From Alitta virens (Eukaryota; Annelida; Polychaeta; Phyllodocida; Nereididae), in the NCBI GenBank assembly GCA_932294295.1, contig OW028585.1, positions 17,052,360 through 17,116,359 on the forward strand: a DNA stretch of 64,000 nucleotides, in the 5' to 3' direction. How positions within the stretch are numbered: the first letter of the stretch is position 1; each line of letters begins with the position of its first letter. Below are positions 1-11,940 of this stretch, one piece after another. Made by a program: the position numbers and the translations under genes. The notes beneath the pieces are model-generated. The model was not told the origin of the DNA and did not search any database. It was given only the letters and a program-made list of their open reading frames with translations.

Positions 1-1979
1 GTTGTTCACACTTTTTTTTCACACTTTTTTTGGTTTGTTGTTCACACTTTTTTTGGTTTGTTGTTCACACTTTTTTTGGTTTGTTGTTCACACATTTTTT
101 GGTTTGTTGTTCACACATTTTTTGGTTTGTTGTTCACACATTTTTTGGTTTGTTGTTCACACACTTTTTTGGTTTGTTGTTCACACATTTTTTGGTTTGT
201 TGTTCACACTTTTTTTGGTTTGTTGTTCACACTTTTTTTGGTTTGTTGTTCACACACTTTTTTGGTTTGTTGTTCACACATTTTTTGGTTTGTTGTTCAC
301 ACTTTTTTTGGTTTGTTGTTCACACTTTTTTTGGTTTGTTGTTCACACTTTTTTTGGTTTGTTGTTCACACTTTTTTTCATACTTTTTTTGGTTTGTTGT
401 TCACACCTTTTTTGGTTTGTTGTTCACACTTTTTTTTCACACTTTTTTTGGTTTGTTGTTCACACTTTTTTTGGTTTGTTGTTCACACTTTTTTTGGTTT
501 GTTGTTCACACTTTTTTTGGTTTGTTGTTCACACTTTTTTTGGTTTGTTGTTCACACTTTTTTTGGTTTGTTGTTCACACATTTTTTGGTTTGTTGTTCA
601 CACATTTTTTGGTTTGTTGTTCACACTTTTTTTGGTTTGTTGTTCACACTTTTTTTGGTTTGTTGTTCACACTTTTTTTTCACACTTTTTTTGGTTTGTT
701 GTTCACACTTTTTTTGGTTTGTTGTTCACACTTTTTTTGGTTTGTTGTTCACACTTTTTTTGGTTTGTTGTTCACACATTTTTTGGTTTGTTGTTCACAC
801 ATTTTTTGGTTTGTTGTTCACACATTTTTTGGTTTGTTGTTCACACTTTTTTTGGTTTGTTGTTCACACTTTTTTTGGTTTGTTGTTCACACATTTTTTG
901 GTTTGTTGTTCACACTTTTTTTGGTTTGTTGTTCACACTTTTTTTGGTTTGTTGTTCACACTTTTTTTGGTTTGTTGTTCACACTTTTTTTGGTTTGTTG
1001 TTCACACTTTTTTTGGTTTGTTGTTCACACTTTTTTTGGTTTGTTGTTCACACTTTTTTTCACACTTTTTTTGGTTTGTTGTTCACACTTTTTTTGGTTT
1101 GTTGTTCACACTTTTTTTTCACACTTTTTTTGGTTTGTTGTTCACACTTTTTTTGGTTTGTTGTTCACACATTTTTTGGTTTGTTGTTCACACTTTTTTT
1201 GGTTTGTTGTTCACACTTTTTTTGGTTTGTTGTTCACACTTTTTTTGGTTTGTTGTTCACACATTTTTTGGTTTGTTGTTCACACTTTTTTTGGTTTGTT
1301 GTTCACACTTTTTTTGGTTTGTTGTTCACACTTTTTTTGGTTTGTTGTTCACACTTTTTTTCACACTTTTTTTGGTTTGTTGTTCACACTTTTTTTGGTT
1401 TGTTGTTCACACTTTTTTTTCACACTTTTTTTGGTTTGTTGTTCACACTTTTTTTGGTTTGTTGTTCACACATTTTTTGGTTTGTTGTTCACACATTTTT
1501 TGGTCTGTTGTTCACACATTTTTTGGTTTGTTGTTCACACTTTTTTTGGTTTGTTGTTCACACTTTTTTTGGTTTGTTGTTCACACTTTTTTTGGTTTGT
1601 TGTTCACACATTTTTTGGTTTGTTGTTCACACTTTTTTTGGTTTGTTGTTCACACATTTTTTGGTTTGTTGTTCACACTTTTTTTGGTTTGTTGTTCACA
1701 CATTGTTTGGTTTGTTGTTCACACATTTTTTGGTTTGTTGTTCACACATTTTTTGGTTTGTTGTTCACACATTTTTTGGTTTGTTGTTCACACATTTTTT
1801 GGTTTGTTGTTCACACACTTTTTTTGGTTAGTTGTTCACACATTTTTTGGTTTGTTGTTCACACTTTTTTTGGTTTGTTGTTCACACTTTTTTTCACACT
1901 TTTTTTTGGTTTGTTGTTCACACTTTTTTTGGTTTGTTGTTCACACTTTTTTTTCACACTTTTTTTGGTTTGTTGTTCA
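1..1979. repeat. Left-arm opening stretch with rare unit variants
   Basis: Ordinary T7 and CACACA units with several rare markers: a CATAC short unit at 379, a single CACACC unit at 402, CACATTGTTTGG at about 1,702 and a TAG-making change (GGTTAGTTG) at 1,829. The CACACC unit is the right-arm type, which suggests the two families share ancestry or have exchanged units. The CACATTGTTTGG variant is next seen only beyond 22 kb. Confidence 0.85.
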
Positions 1980-4181
1980 CACTTTTTTTGGTTTGTTGTT
2001 CACACTTTTTTTGGTTTGTTGTTCACACTTTTTTTGGTTTGTTGTTCACACACTTTTTTGGTTTGTTGTTCACACTTTTTTTGGTTTGTTGTTCACACTT
2101 TTTTTCATACTTTTTTTGGTTTGTTGTTCACACTTTTTTTGGTTTGTTGTTCACACTTTTTTTGGTTTGTTGTTCACACATTTTTTGGTTTGTTGTTCAC
2201 ACATTTTTTGGTTTGTTGTTCACACTTTTTTTGGTTTGTTGTTCACACTTTTTTTGGTTTGTTGTTCACACACTTTTTTGGTTTGTTGTTCACACACTTT
2301 TTTGGTTTGTTGTTCACACTTTTTTGGGTTTGTTGTTCACACATTTTTTGGTTTGTTGTTCACACATTTTTTGGTTTGTTGTTCACACATTTTTTGGTTT
2401 GTTGTTCACACACTTTTTTGGTTTGTTGTTCACACATTTTTTGGTTTGTTGTTCACACTTTTTTTGGTTTGTTGTTCACACTTTTTTTGGTTTGTTGTTC
2501 ACACACTTTTTTGGTTTGTTGTTCACACATTTTTTGGTTTGTTGTTCACACTTTTTTTGGTTTGTTGTTCACACTTTTTTTGGTTTGTTGTTCACACTTT
2601 TTTTGGTTTGTTGTTCACACTTTTTTTGGTTTGTTGTTCACACTTTTTTTCATACTTTTTTTGGTTTGTTGTTCACACTTTTTTTGGTTTGTTGTTCACA
2701 CTTTTTTTTCACACTTTTTTTGGTTTGTTGTTCACACTTTTTTTGGTTTGTTGTTCACACTTTTTTTGGTTTGTTGTTCACACTTTTTTTGGTTTGTTGT
2801 TCACACTTTTTTTGGTTTGTTGTTCACACATTTTTTGGTTTGTTGTTCACACACTTTTTTGGTTTGTTGTTCACACATTTTTTGGTTTGTTGTTCACACT
2901 TTTTTTGGTTTGTTGTTCACACTTTTTTTGGTTTGTTGTTCACACACTTTTTTGGTTTGTTGTTCACACATTTTTTGGTTTGTTGTTCACACTTTTTTTG
3001 GTTTGTTGTTCACACTTTTTTTGGTTTGTTGTTCACACTTTTTTTGGTTTGTTGTTCACACTTTTTTTGGTTTGTTGTTCACACTTTTTTTCATACTTTT
3101 TTTGGTTTGTTGTTCACACTTTTTTTGGTTTGTTGTTCACACTTTTTTTTCACACTTTTTTTGGTTTGTTGTTCACACTTTTTTTGGTTTGTTGTTCACA
3201 CTTTTTTTGGTTTGTTGTTCACACTTTTTTTGGTTTGTTGTTCACACTTTTTTTGGTTTGTTGTTCACACTTTTTTTGCTTTGTTGTTCACACATTTTTT
3301 GGTTTGTTGTTCACACATTTTTTGGTTTGTTGTTCACACATTTTTTGGTTTGTTGTTCACACTTTTTTTGGTTTGTTGTTCACACTTTTTTTGGTTTGTT
3401 GTTCACACATTTTTTGGTTTGTTGTTCACACATTTTTTGGTTTGTTGTTCACACTTTTTTTGGTTTGTTGTTCACACTTTTTTTGGTTTGTTGTTCACAC
3501 TTTTTTTCACACTTTTTTTGGTTTGTTGTTCACACTTTTTTTGGTTTGTTGTTCACACTTTTTTTGGTTTGTTGTTCACACTTTTTTTTCACACATTTTT
3601 TGGTTTGTTGTTCACACATTTTTTGGTTTGTTGTTCACACACTTTTTTGGTTTGTTGTTCACACATTTTTTGGTTTGTTGTTCACACTTTTTTTGGTTTG
3701 TTGTTCACACTTTTTTTGGTTTGTTGTTCACACACTTTTTTGGTTTGTTGTTCACACATTTTTTGGTTTGTTGTTCACACTTTTTTTGGTTTGTTGTTCA
3801 CACTTTTTTTGGTTTGTTGTTCACACTTTTTTTGGTTTGTTGTTCACACTTTTTTTGGTTTGTTGTTCACACTTTTTTTCATACTTTTTTTGGTTTGTTG
3901 TTCACACTTTTTTTGGTTTGTTGTTCACACTTTTTTTTCACACTTTTTTTGGTTTGTTGTTCACACTTTTTTTGGTTTGTTGTTCACACTTTTTTTGGTT
4001 TGTTGTTCACACTTTTTTTGGTTTGTTGTTCACACTTTTTTTGGTTTGTTGTTCACACTTTTTTTGGTTTGTTGTTCACACTTTTTTTGGTTTGTTGTTC
4101 ACACTTTTTTTGGTTTGTTGTTCACACTTTTTTTGGTTTGTTGTTCACACTTTTTTTGGTTTGTTGTTCACACTTTTTTTC
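1980..4181. repeat. Segmental duplication, copy 1 (partner 16,490-18,622)
   Basis: Rare variants recur in the same order in the partner segment. CATAC at 2,106 pairs with 16,616 and a T6-GGG unit at 2,321 pairs with 16,831, both at offset 14,510. CATAC at 2,651, 3,092 and 3,880 pairs with 17,115, 17,556 and 18,344, and a GCTTTG variant at 3,279 pairs with 17,743, all at offset 14,464. The 46-bp change in offset is two units lost or gained between 2.32 and 2.65 kb. A further 23-bp difference lies in the uniform T7 run before 4,181. The ends are approximate because the flanks are uniform units. Confidence 0.88.
2825..3890. repeat. 1.1-kb higher-order module, copy A
   Basis: Marker order: CACACAC unit at 2,848, CATAC at 3,092, GCTTTG at 3,279, T8-CACACA short unit at 3,590, CATAC at 3,880. 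The last two are 290 bp apart, and this 290-bp cassette recurs elsewhere on its own. Copies of the whole module lie near 5.9, 9.3 and 17.3 kb at offsets 3,054, 6,490 and 14,464. Confidence 0.88.
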
Positions 4182-5869
4182 ACACTTTTTTTGGTTTGTT
4201 GTTCACACTTTTTTTGGTTTGTTGTTCACACTTTTTTTGGTTTGTTGTTCACACTTTTTTTGGTTTGTTGTTCACACTTTTTTTCATACTTTTTTTGGTT
4301 TGTTGTTCACACTTTTTTTGGTTTGTTGTTCACACTTTTTTTTCACACTTTTTTTGGTTTGTTGTTCACACTTTTTTTGGTTTGTTGTTCACACTTTTTT
4401 TGGTTTGTTGTTCACACTTTTTTTGGTTTGTTGTTCACACTTTTTTTGGTTTGTTGTTCACACATTTTTTGGTTTGTTGTTCACACATTTTTTGGTTTGT
4501 TGTTCACACATTTTTTGGTTTGTTGTTCACACTTTTTTTGGTTTGTTGTTCACACTTTTTTTGGTTTGTTGTTCACACATTTTTTGGTTTGTTGTTCACA
4601 CATTTTTTGGTTTGTTGTTCACACTTTTTTTGGTTTGTTGTTCACACTTTTTTTGGTTTGTTGTTCACACTTTTTTTGGTTTGTTGTTCACACTTTTTTT
4701 GGTTTGTTGTTCACACTTTTTTTCACACTTTTTTTGGTTTGTTGTTCACACATTTTTTGGTTTGTTGTTCACACTTTTTTTTCACACTTTTTTTGGTTTG
4801 TTGTTCACACTTTTTTTGGTTTGTTGTTCACACTTTTTTTGGTTTGTTGTTCACACTTTTTTTGGTTTGTTGTTCACACTTTTTTTGGTTTGTTGTTCAC
4901 ACTTTTTTTGGTTTGTTGTTCACACATTTTTTGGTTTGTTGTTCACACATTTTTTGGTTTGTTGTTCACACTTTTTTTGGTTTGTTGTTCACACTTTTTT
5001 TGGTTTGTTGTTCACACTTTTTTTGGTTTGTTGTTCACACTTTTTTTGGTTTGTTGTTCACACTTTTTTTGGTTTGTTGTTCACACTTTTTTTGGTTTGT
5101 TGTTCACACATTTTTTGGTTTGTTGTTCACACATTTTTTGGTTTGTTGTTCACACATTTTTTGGTTTGTTGTTCACACTTTTTTTGGTTTGTTGTTCACA
5201 CTTTTTTTGGTTTGTTGTTCACACATTTTTTGGTTTGTTGTTCACACATTTTTTGGTTTGTTGTTCACACTTTTTTTGGTTTGTTGTTCACACTTTTTTT
5301 GGTTTGTTGTTCACACTTTTTTTGGTTTGTTGTTCACACTTTTTTTGGTTTGTTGTTCACACTTTTTTTCACACTTTTTTTGGTTTGTTGTTCACACATT
5401 TTTTGGTTTGTTGTTCACACTTTTTTTTCACACTTTTTTTGGTTTGTTGTTCACACTTTTTTTGGTTTGTTGTTCACACTTTTTTTGGTTTGTTGTTCAC
5501 ACTTTTTTTGGTTTGTTGTTCACACTTTTTTTGGTTTGTTGTTCACACTTTTTTTGGTTTGTTGTTCACACATTTTTTGGTTTGTTGTTCACACATTTTT
5601 TGGTTTGTTGTTCACACTTTTTTTGGTTTGTTGTTCACACTTTTTTTGGTTTGTTGTTCACACTTTTTTTGGTTTGTTGTTCACACTTTTTTTGGTTTGT
5701 TGTTCACACTTTTTTTGGTTTGTTGTTCACACTTTTTTTGGTTTGTTGTTCACACTTTTTTTTCACACTTTTTTTGGTTTGTTGTTCACACTTTTTTTGG
5801 TTTGTTGTTCACACTTTTTTTGGTTTGTTGTTCACACTTTTTTTGGTTTGTTGTTCACACTTTTTTTGG
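4182..5869. repeat. Plain T7-dominated stretch
   Basis: Long runs of CACAC-T7 units, with CACACA units mainly at 4.4-4.6, 4.9, 5.1-5.25 and 5.55 kb. There is a CATAC short unit at about 4,285 and CACAC short units near 4,342, 4,722, 4,780, 5,370 and 5,425. No rare marker allows a confident partner, and nothing other than repeat units is visible. Confidence 0.8.
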
Positions 5870-6932
5870 TTTGTTGTTCACACATTTTTTGGTTTGTTGT
5901 TCACACACTTTTTTGGTTTGTTGTTCACACATTTTTTGGTTTGTTGTTCACACTTTTTTTGGTTTGTTGTTCACACTTTTTTTGGTTTGTTGTTCACACA
6001 CTTTTTTGGTTTGTTGTTCACACATTTTTTGGTTTGTTGTTCACACTTTTTTTGGTTTGTTGTTCACACTTTTTTTGGTTTGTTGTTCACACTTTTTTTG
6101 GTTTGTTGTTCACACTTTTTTTGGTTTGTTGTTCACACTTTTTTTCATACTTTTTTTGGTTTGTTGTTCACACTTTTTTTGGTTTGTTGTTCACACTTTT
6201 TTTTCACACTTTTTTTGGTTTGTTGTTCACACTTTTTTTGGTTTGTTGTTCACACTTTTTTTGGTTTGTTGTTCACACTTTTTTTGGTTTGTTGTTCACA
6301 CTTTTTTTGGTTTGTTGTTCACACTTTTTTTGCTTTGTTGTTCACACATTTTTTGGTTTGTTGTTCACACATTTTTTGGTTTGTTGTTCACACATTTTTT
6401 GGTTTGTTGTTCACACTTTTTTTGGTTTGTTGTTCACACTTTTTTTGGTTTGTTGTTCACACATTTTTTGGTTTGTTGTTCACACATTTTTTGGTTTGTT
6501 GTTCACACTTTTTTTGGTTTGTTGTTCACACTTTTTTTGGTTTGTTGTTCACACTTTTTTTGGTTTGTTGTTCACACTTTTTTTGGTTTGTTGTTCACAC
6601 TTTTTTTGGTTTGTTGTTCACACTTTTTTTTCACACATTTTTTGGTTTGTTGTTCACACATTTTTTGGTTTGTTGTTCACACACTTTTTTGGTTTGTTGT
6701 TCACACATTTTTTGGTTTGTTGTTCACACTTTTTTTGGTTTGTTGTTCACACTTTTTTTGGTTTGTTGTTCACACACTTTTTTGGTTTGTTGTTCACACA
6801 TTTTTTGGTTTGTTGTTCACACTTTTTTTGGTTTGTTGTTCACACTTTTTTTGGTTTGTTGTTCACACTTTTTTTGGTTTGTTGTTCACACTTTTTTTGG
6901 TTTGTTGTTCACACTTTTTTTCATACTTTTTT
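5870..6932. repeat. 1.1-kb higher-order module, copy B
   Basis: Markers at 5,902 (CACACAC), 6,146 (CATAC) and 6,333 (GCTTTG) match copy A at offset 3,054. T8-CACACA at 6,632 and CATAC at 6,922 match at offset 3,042. The 12-bp drop equals one short CACAC-T7 unit, present in copy A near 3,510 and absent here. Confidence 0.87.
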
Positions 6933-9299
6933 TGGTTTGTTGTTCACACTTTTTTTGGTTTGTTGTTCACACTTTTTTTTCACACTTTTTTTGGTTTGTT
7001 GTTCACACTTTTTTTGGTTTGTTGTTCACACTTTTTTTGGTTTGTTGTTCACACTTTTTTTGGTTTGTTGTTCACACTTTTTTTGGTTTGTTGTTCACAC
7101 TTTTTTTGGTTTGTTGTTCACACTTTTTTTGGTTTGTTGTTCACACTTTTTTTGGTTTGTTGTTCACACTTTTTTTGGTTTGTTGTTCACACTTTTTTTG
7201 GTTTGTTGTTCACACTTTTTTTCACACTTTTTTTGGTTTGTTGTTCACACTTTTTTTGGTTTGTTGTTCACACTTTTTTTGGTTTGTTGTTCACACTTTT
7301 TTTTCACACATTTTTTGGTTTGTTGTTCACACATTTTTTGGTTTGTTGTTCACACACTTTTTTGGTTTGTTGTTCACACATTTTTTGGTTTGTTGTTCAC
7401 ACTTTTTTTGGTTTGTTGTTCACACTTTTTTTGGTTTGTTGTTCACACTTTTTTTGGTTTGTTGTTCACACTTTTTTTGGTTTGTTGTTCACACTTTTTT
7501 TCATACTTTTTTTGGTTTGTTGTTCACACTTTTTTTGGTTTGTTGTTCACACTTTTTTTTCACACTTTTTTTGGTTTGTTGTTCACACTTTTTTTGGTTT
7601 GTTGTTCACACTTTTTTTGGTTTGTTGTTCACACTTTTTTTGGTTTGTTGTTCACACTTTTTTTGGTTTGTTGTTCACACATTTTTTGGTTTGTTGTTCA
7701 CACATTTTTTGGTTTGTTGTTCACACTTTTTTTGGTTTGTTGTTCACACTTTTTTTGGTTTGTTGTTCACACTTTTTTTGGTTTGTTGTTCACACATTTT
7801 TTGGTTTGTTGTTCACACTTTTTTTGGTTTGTTGTTCACACTTTTTTTGGTTTGTTGTTCACACTTTTTTTGGTTTGTTGTTCACACTTTTTTTGGTTTG
7901 TTGTTCACACTTTTTTTGGTTTGTTGTTCACACTTTTTTTCACACTTTTTTTGGTTTGTTGTTCACACTTTTTTTGGTTTGTTGTTCACACTTTTTTTTC
8001 ACACTTTTTTTGGTTTGTTGTTCACACTTTTTTTGGTTTGTTGTTCACACTTTTTTTGGTTTGTTGTTCACACTTTTTTTGGTTTGTTGTTCACACTTTT
8101 TTTGGTTTGTTGTTCACACTTTTTTTGGTTTGTTGTTCACACTTTTTTTGGTTTGTTGTTCACACATTTTTTGGTTTGTTGTTCACACATTTTTTGGTTT
8201 GTTGTTCACACTTTTTTTGGTTTGTTGTTCACACTTTTTTTGGTTTGTTGTTCACACTTTTTTTGGTTTGTTGTTCACACTTTTTTTGGTTTGTTGTTCA
8301 CACTTTTTTTGGTTTGTTGTTCACACTTTTTTTGGTTTGTTGTTCACACTTTTTTTGGTTTGTTGTTCACACTTTTTTTGGTTTGTTGTTCACACATTTT
8401 TTGGTTTGTTGTTCACACATTTTTTGGTTTGTTGTTCACACTTTTTTTGGTTTGTTGTTCACACTTTTTTTGGTTTGTTGTTCACACTTTTTTTGGTTTG
8501 TTGTTCACACTTTTTTTGGTTTGTTGTTCACACATTTTTTGGTTTGTTGTTCACACATTTTTTGGTTTGTTGTTCACACTTTTTTTGGTTTGTTGTTCAC
8601 ACTTTTTTTGGTTTGTTGTTCACACATTTTTTGGTTTGTTGTTCACACATTTTTTGGTTTGTTGTTCACACTTTTTTTGGTTTGTTGTTCACACTTTTTT
8701 TGGTTTGTTGTTCACACTTTTTTTGGTTTGTTGTTCACACTTTTTTTGGTTTGTTGTTCACACTTTTTTTGGTTTGTTGTTCACACTTTTTTTGGTTTGT
8801 TGTTCACACTTTTTTTGGTTTGTTGTTCACACTTTTTTTCACCCTTTTTTTGGTTTGTTGTTCACACTTTTTTTGGTTTGTTGTTCACACTTTTTTTTCA
8901 CACTTTTTTTGGTTTGTTGTTCACACTTTTTTTGGTTTGTTGTTCACACATTTTTTGGTTTGTTGTTCACACTTTTTTTGGTTTGTTGTTCACACTTTTT
9001 TTGGTTTGTTGTTCACACTTTTTTTGGTTTGTTGTTCACACATTTTTTGGTTTGTTGTTCACACATTTTTTGGTTTGTTGTTCACACTTTTTTTGGTTTG
9101 TTGTTCACACTTTTTTTGGTTTGTTGTTCACACTTTTTTTCACACTTTTTTTGGTTTGTTGTTCACACTTTTTTTGGTTTGTTGTTCACACTTTTTTTGG
9201 TTTGTTGTTCACACTTTTTTTGGTTTGTTGTTCACACATTTTTTGGTTTGTTGTTCACACTTTTTTTGGTTTGTTGTTCACACTTTTTTTTCACACTTT
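6933..9299. repeat. Unit array with shortened cassette and CACCC variant
   Basis: Contains a shortened cassette, T8-CACACA at 7,305 to CATAC at 7,502 (197 bp, i.e. the 290-bp cassette minus 93 bp or four units). A short unit reading CACCC instead of CACAC lies near 8,840; the same variant recurs near 12,228 and 14,820. The remainder is ordinary T7 and CACACA units. Confidence 0.8.
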
Positions 9300-10370
9300 T
9301 TTTGGTTTGTTGTTCACACATTTTTTGGTTTGTTGTTCACACACTTTTTTGGTTTGTTGTTCACACATTTTTTGGTTTGTTGTTCACACTTTTTTTGGTT
9401 TGTTGTTCACACTTTTTTTGGTTTGTTGTTCACACACTTTTTTGGTTTGTTGTTCACACATTTTTTGGTTTGTTGTTCACACTTTTTTTGGTTTGTTGTT
9501 CACACTTTTTTTGGTTTGTTGTTCACACTTTTTTTGGTTTGTTGTTCACACTTTTTTTGGTTTGTTGTTCACACTTTTTTTCATACTTTTTTTGGTTTGT
9601 TGTTCACACTTTTTTTGGTTTGTTGTTCACACTTTTTTTTCACACTTTTTTTGGTTTGTTGTTCACACTTTTTTTGGTTTGTTGTTCACACTTTTTTTGG
9701 TTTGTTGTTCACACTTTTTTTGGTTTGTTGTTCACACTTTTTTTGGTTTGTTGTTCACACTTTTTTTGCTTTGTTGTTCACACATTTTTTGGTTTGTTGT
9801 TCACACATTTTTTGGTTTGTTGTTCACACATTTTTTGGTTTGTTGTTCACACTTTTTTTGGTTTGTTGTTCACACTTTTTTTGGTTTGTTGTTCACACAT
9901 TTTTTGGTTTGTTGTTCACACATTTTTTGGTTTGTTGTTCACACTTTTTTTGGTTTGTTGTTCACACTTTTTTTGGTTTGTTGTTCACACTTTTTTTCAC
10001 ACTTTTTTTGGTTTGTTGTTCACACTTTTTTTGGTTTGTTGTTCACACTTTTTTTGGTTTGTTGTTCACACTTTTTTTTCACACATTTTTTGGTTTGTTG
10101 TTCACACATTTTTTGGTTTGCACTTTTTTGGTTTGTTGTTCACACATTTTTTGGTTTGTTGTTCACACTTTTTTTGGTTTGTTGTTCACACTTTTTTTGG
10201 TTTGTTGTTCACACACTTTTTTGGTTTGTTGTTCACACATTTTTTGGTTTGTTGTTCACACTTTTTTGGTTTGTTGTTCACACTTTTTTTGGTTTGTTGT
10301 TCACACTTTTTTTGGTTTGTTGTTCACACTTTTTTGGTTTGTTGTTCACACTTTTTTTCATACTTTTTTT
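9300..10370. repeat. 1.1-kb higher-order module, copy C (damaged at its end)
   Basis: CACACAC at 9,338, CATAC at 9,582, GCTTTG at 9,769 and T8-CACACA at 10,080 all match copy A at offset 6,490. The closing CATAC is at 10,359, so the final cassette is 279 bp rather than 290. The 11 missing bases are accounted for by a 9-bp deletion near 10,120 and two T6 tracts where T7 is expected, near 10,261 and 10,330. Confidence 0.87.
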
Positions 10371-11940
10371 GGTTTGTTGTTCACACTTTTTTGGTTTGTT
10401 GGTTTTCACACTTTTTTTTTTTCACACTTTTTTTGGTTTGTTGTTCACACTTTTTTTGGTTTGTTGTTCACACTTTTTTTGGTTTGTTGTTCACACTTTT
10501 TTTGGTTTGTTGTTCACACTTTTTTTGGTTTGTTGTTCACACTTTTTTTGGTTTGTTGTTCACACTTTTTTTGGTTTGTTGTTCACACTTTTTTTGGTTT
10601 GTTGTTCACACTTTTTTTGGTTTGTTGTTCACACTTTTTTTTCACACTTTTTTTGGTTTGTTGTTCACACTTTTTTTGGTTTGGTTGTTCACACTTTTTT
10701 TGGTTTGTTGTTCACACTTTTTTTTCACACATTTTTTGGTTTGTTGTTCACGACATTTTTTGGTTTGTTGTTCACACACTTTTTTGGTTTGTTGTTCACA
10801 CATTTTTTGGTTTGTTGTTCACACTTTTTTTGGTTTGTTGTTCACACTTTTTTTGGTTTGTTGTTCACACTTTTTTTTGGTTTGTTGTTCACACTTTTTT
10901 TGGTTTGTTGTTCACACTTTTTTTGTCATACTTTTTTTGGTTTGTTTGTTCACACTTTTTTTGGTTTGTTGTTCACACTTTTTTTCACACTTTTTTTGGT
11001 TTGTTGTTCACACTTTTTTTGGTTTGTTGTTCACACTTTTTTTGGTTTGTTGTTCACACTTTTTTTGGTTTGTTGTTCACACTTTTTTTGGTTTGTTGTT
11101 CACACATTTTTTGGTTTGTTGTTCACACATTTTTTGGTTTGTTGTTCACACATTTTTTGGTTTGTTGTTCACACTTTTTTTGGTTTGTTGTTCACACTTT
11201 TTTTGGTTTGTTGTTCACACATTTTTTGGTTTGTTGTTCACACTTTTTTGGTTTGTTGTTCACACTTTTTTTGGTTTGTTGTTCACACTTTTTTTGGTTT
11301 GTTGTTCACACTTTTTTTGGTTTGTTGTTCACACTTTTTTTGGTTTGTTGTTCACACTTTTTTTCACACTTTTTTTGGTTTGTTGTTCACACTTTTTTTG
11401 GTTTGTTGTTCACACTTTTTTTTCACACTTTTTTTGGTTTGTTGTTCACACTTTTTTTGGTTGTTGTTCACACTTTTTTTGGTTTGTTGTTCACACTTTT
11501 TTTTGGTTTGTTGTTCACACTTTTTTTTGGTTTGTTGTTCACACTTTTTTTGGTTTGTTGTTCACACATTTTTTGGTTTGTTGTTCACACATTTTTTGGT
11601 TTGTTGTTCACACTTTTTTTGGTTTGTTGTTCACACTTTTTTTGGTTTGTTGTTCACACTTTTTTTGGTTTGTTGTTCACACTTTTTTGGTTTGTTGTTC
11701 ACACTTTTTTTGGTTTGTTGTTCACACTTTTTTTGGTTTGTTGTTCACACTTTTTTTGGTTTGTTGTTCACACTTTTTTTGGTTTGTTGTTCACACATTT
11801 TTTGGTTTGTTGTTCACACATTTTTTGGTTTGTTGTTCACACTTTTTTTGGTTTGTTGTTCACACTTTTTTTGGTTTGTTGTTCACACTTTTTTTGGTTT
11901 GTTGTTCACACTTTTTTTGGTTTGTTGTTCACTACATTTT
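10115..11940. repeat. Indel-rich stretch of the left arm
   Basis: The same units as elsewhere but with about fifteen length changes in 1.8 kb: a 9-bp deletion near 10,120; T6 tracts near 10,261, 10,330, 10,386, 11,250 and 11,680; a GG insertion and an 11-T tract near 10,400-10,420; an extra G near 10,683; an extra G in CACGACA at 10,752; GTCATAC near 10,925; an extra T near 10,945; a lost T near 11,461; T8-GG near 10,871, 11,490 and 11,521; and CACTACA near 11,932. Bases 1-10,100 show almost none of these. The cause is either a low-accuracy assembly patch or a decayed part of the array; the sequence alone does not decide between them. Confidence 0.85.
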
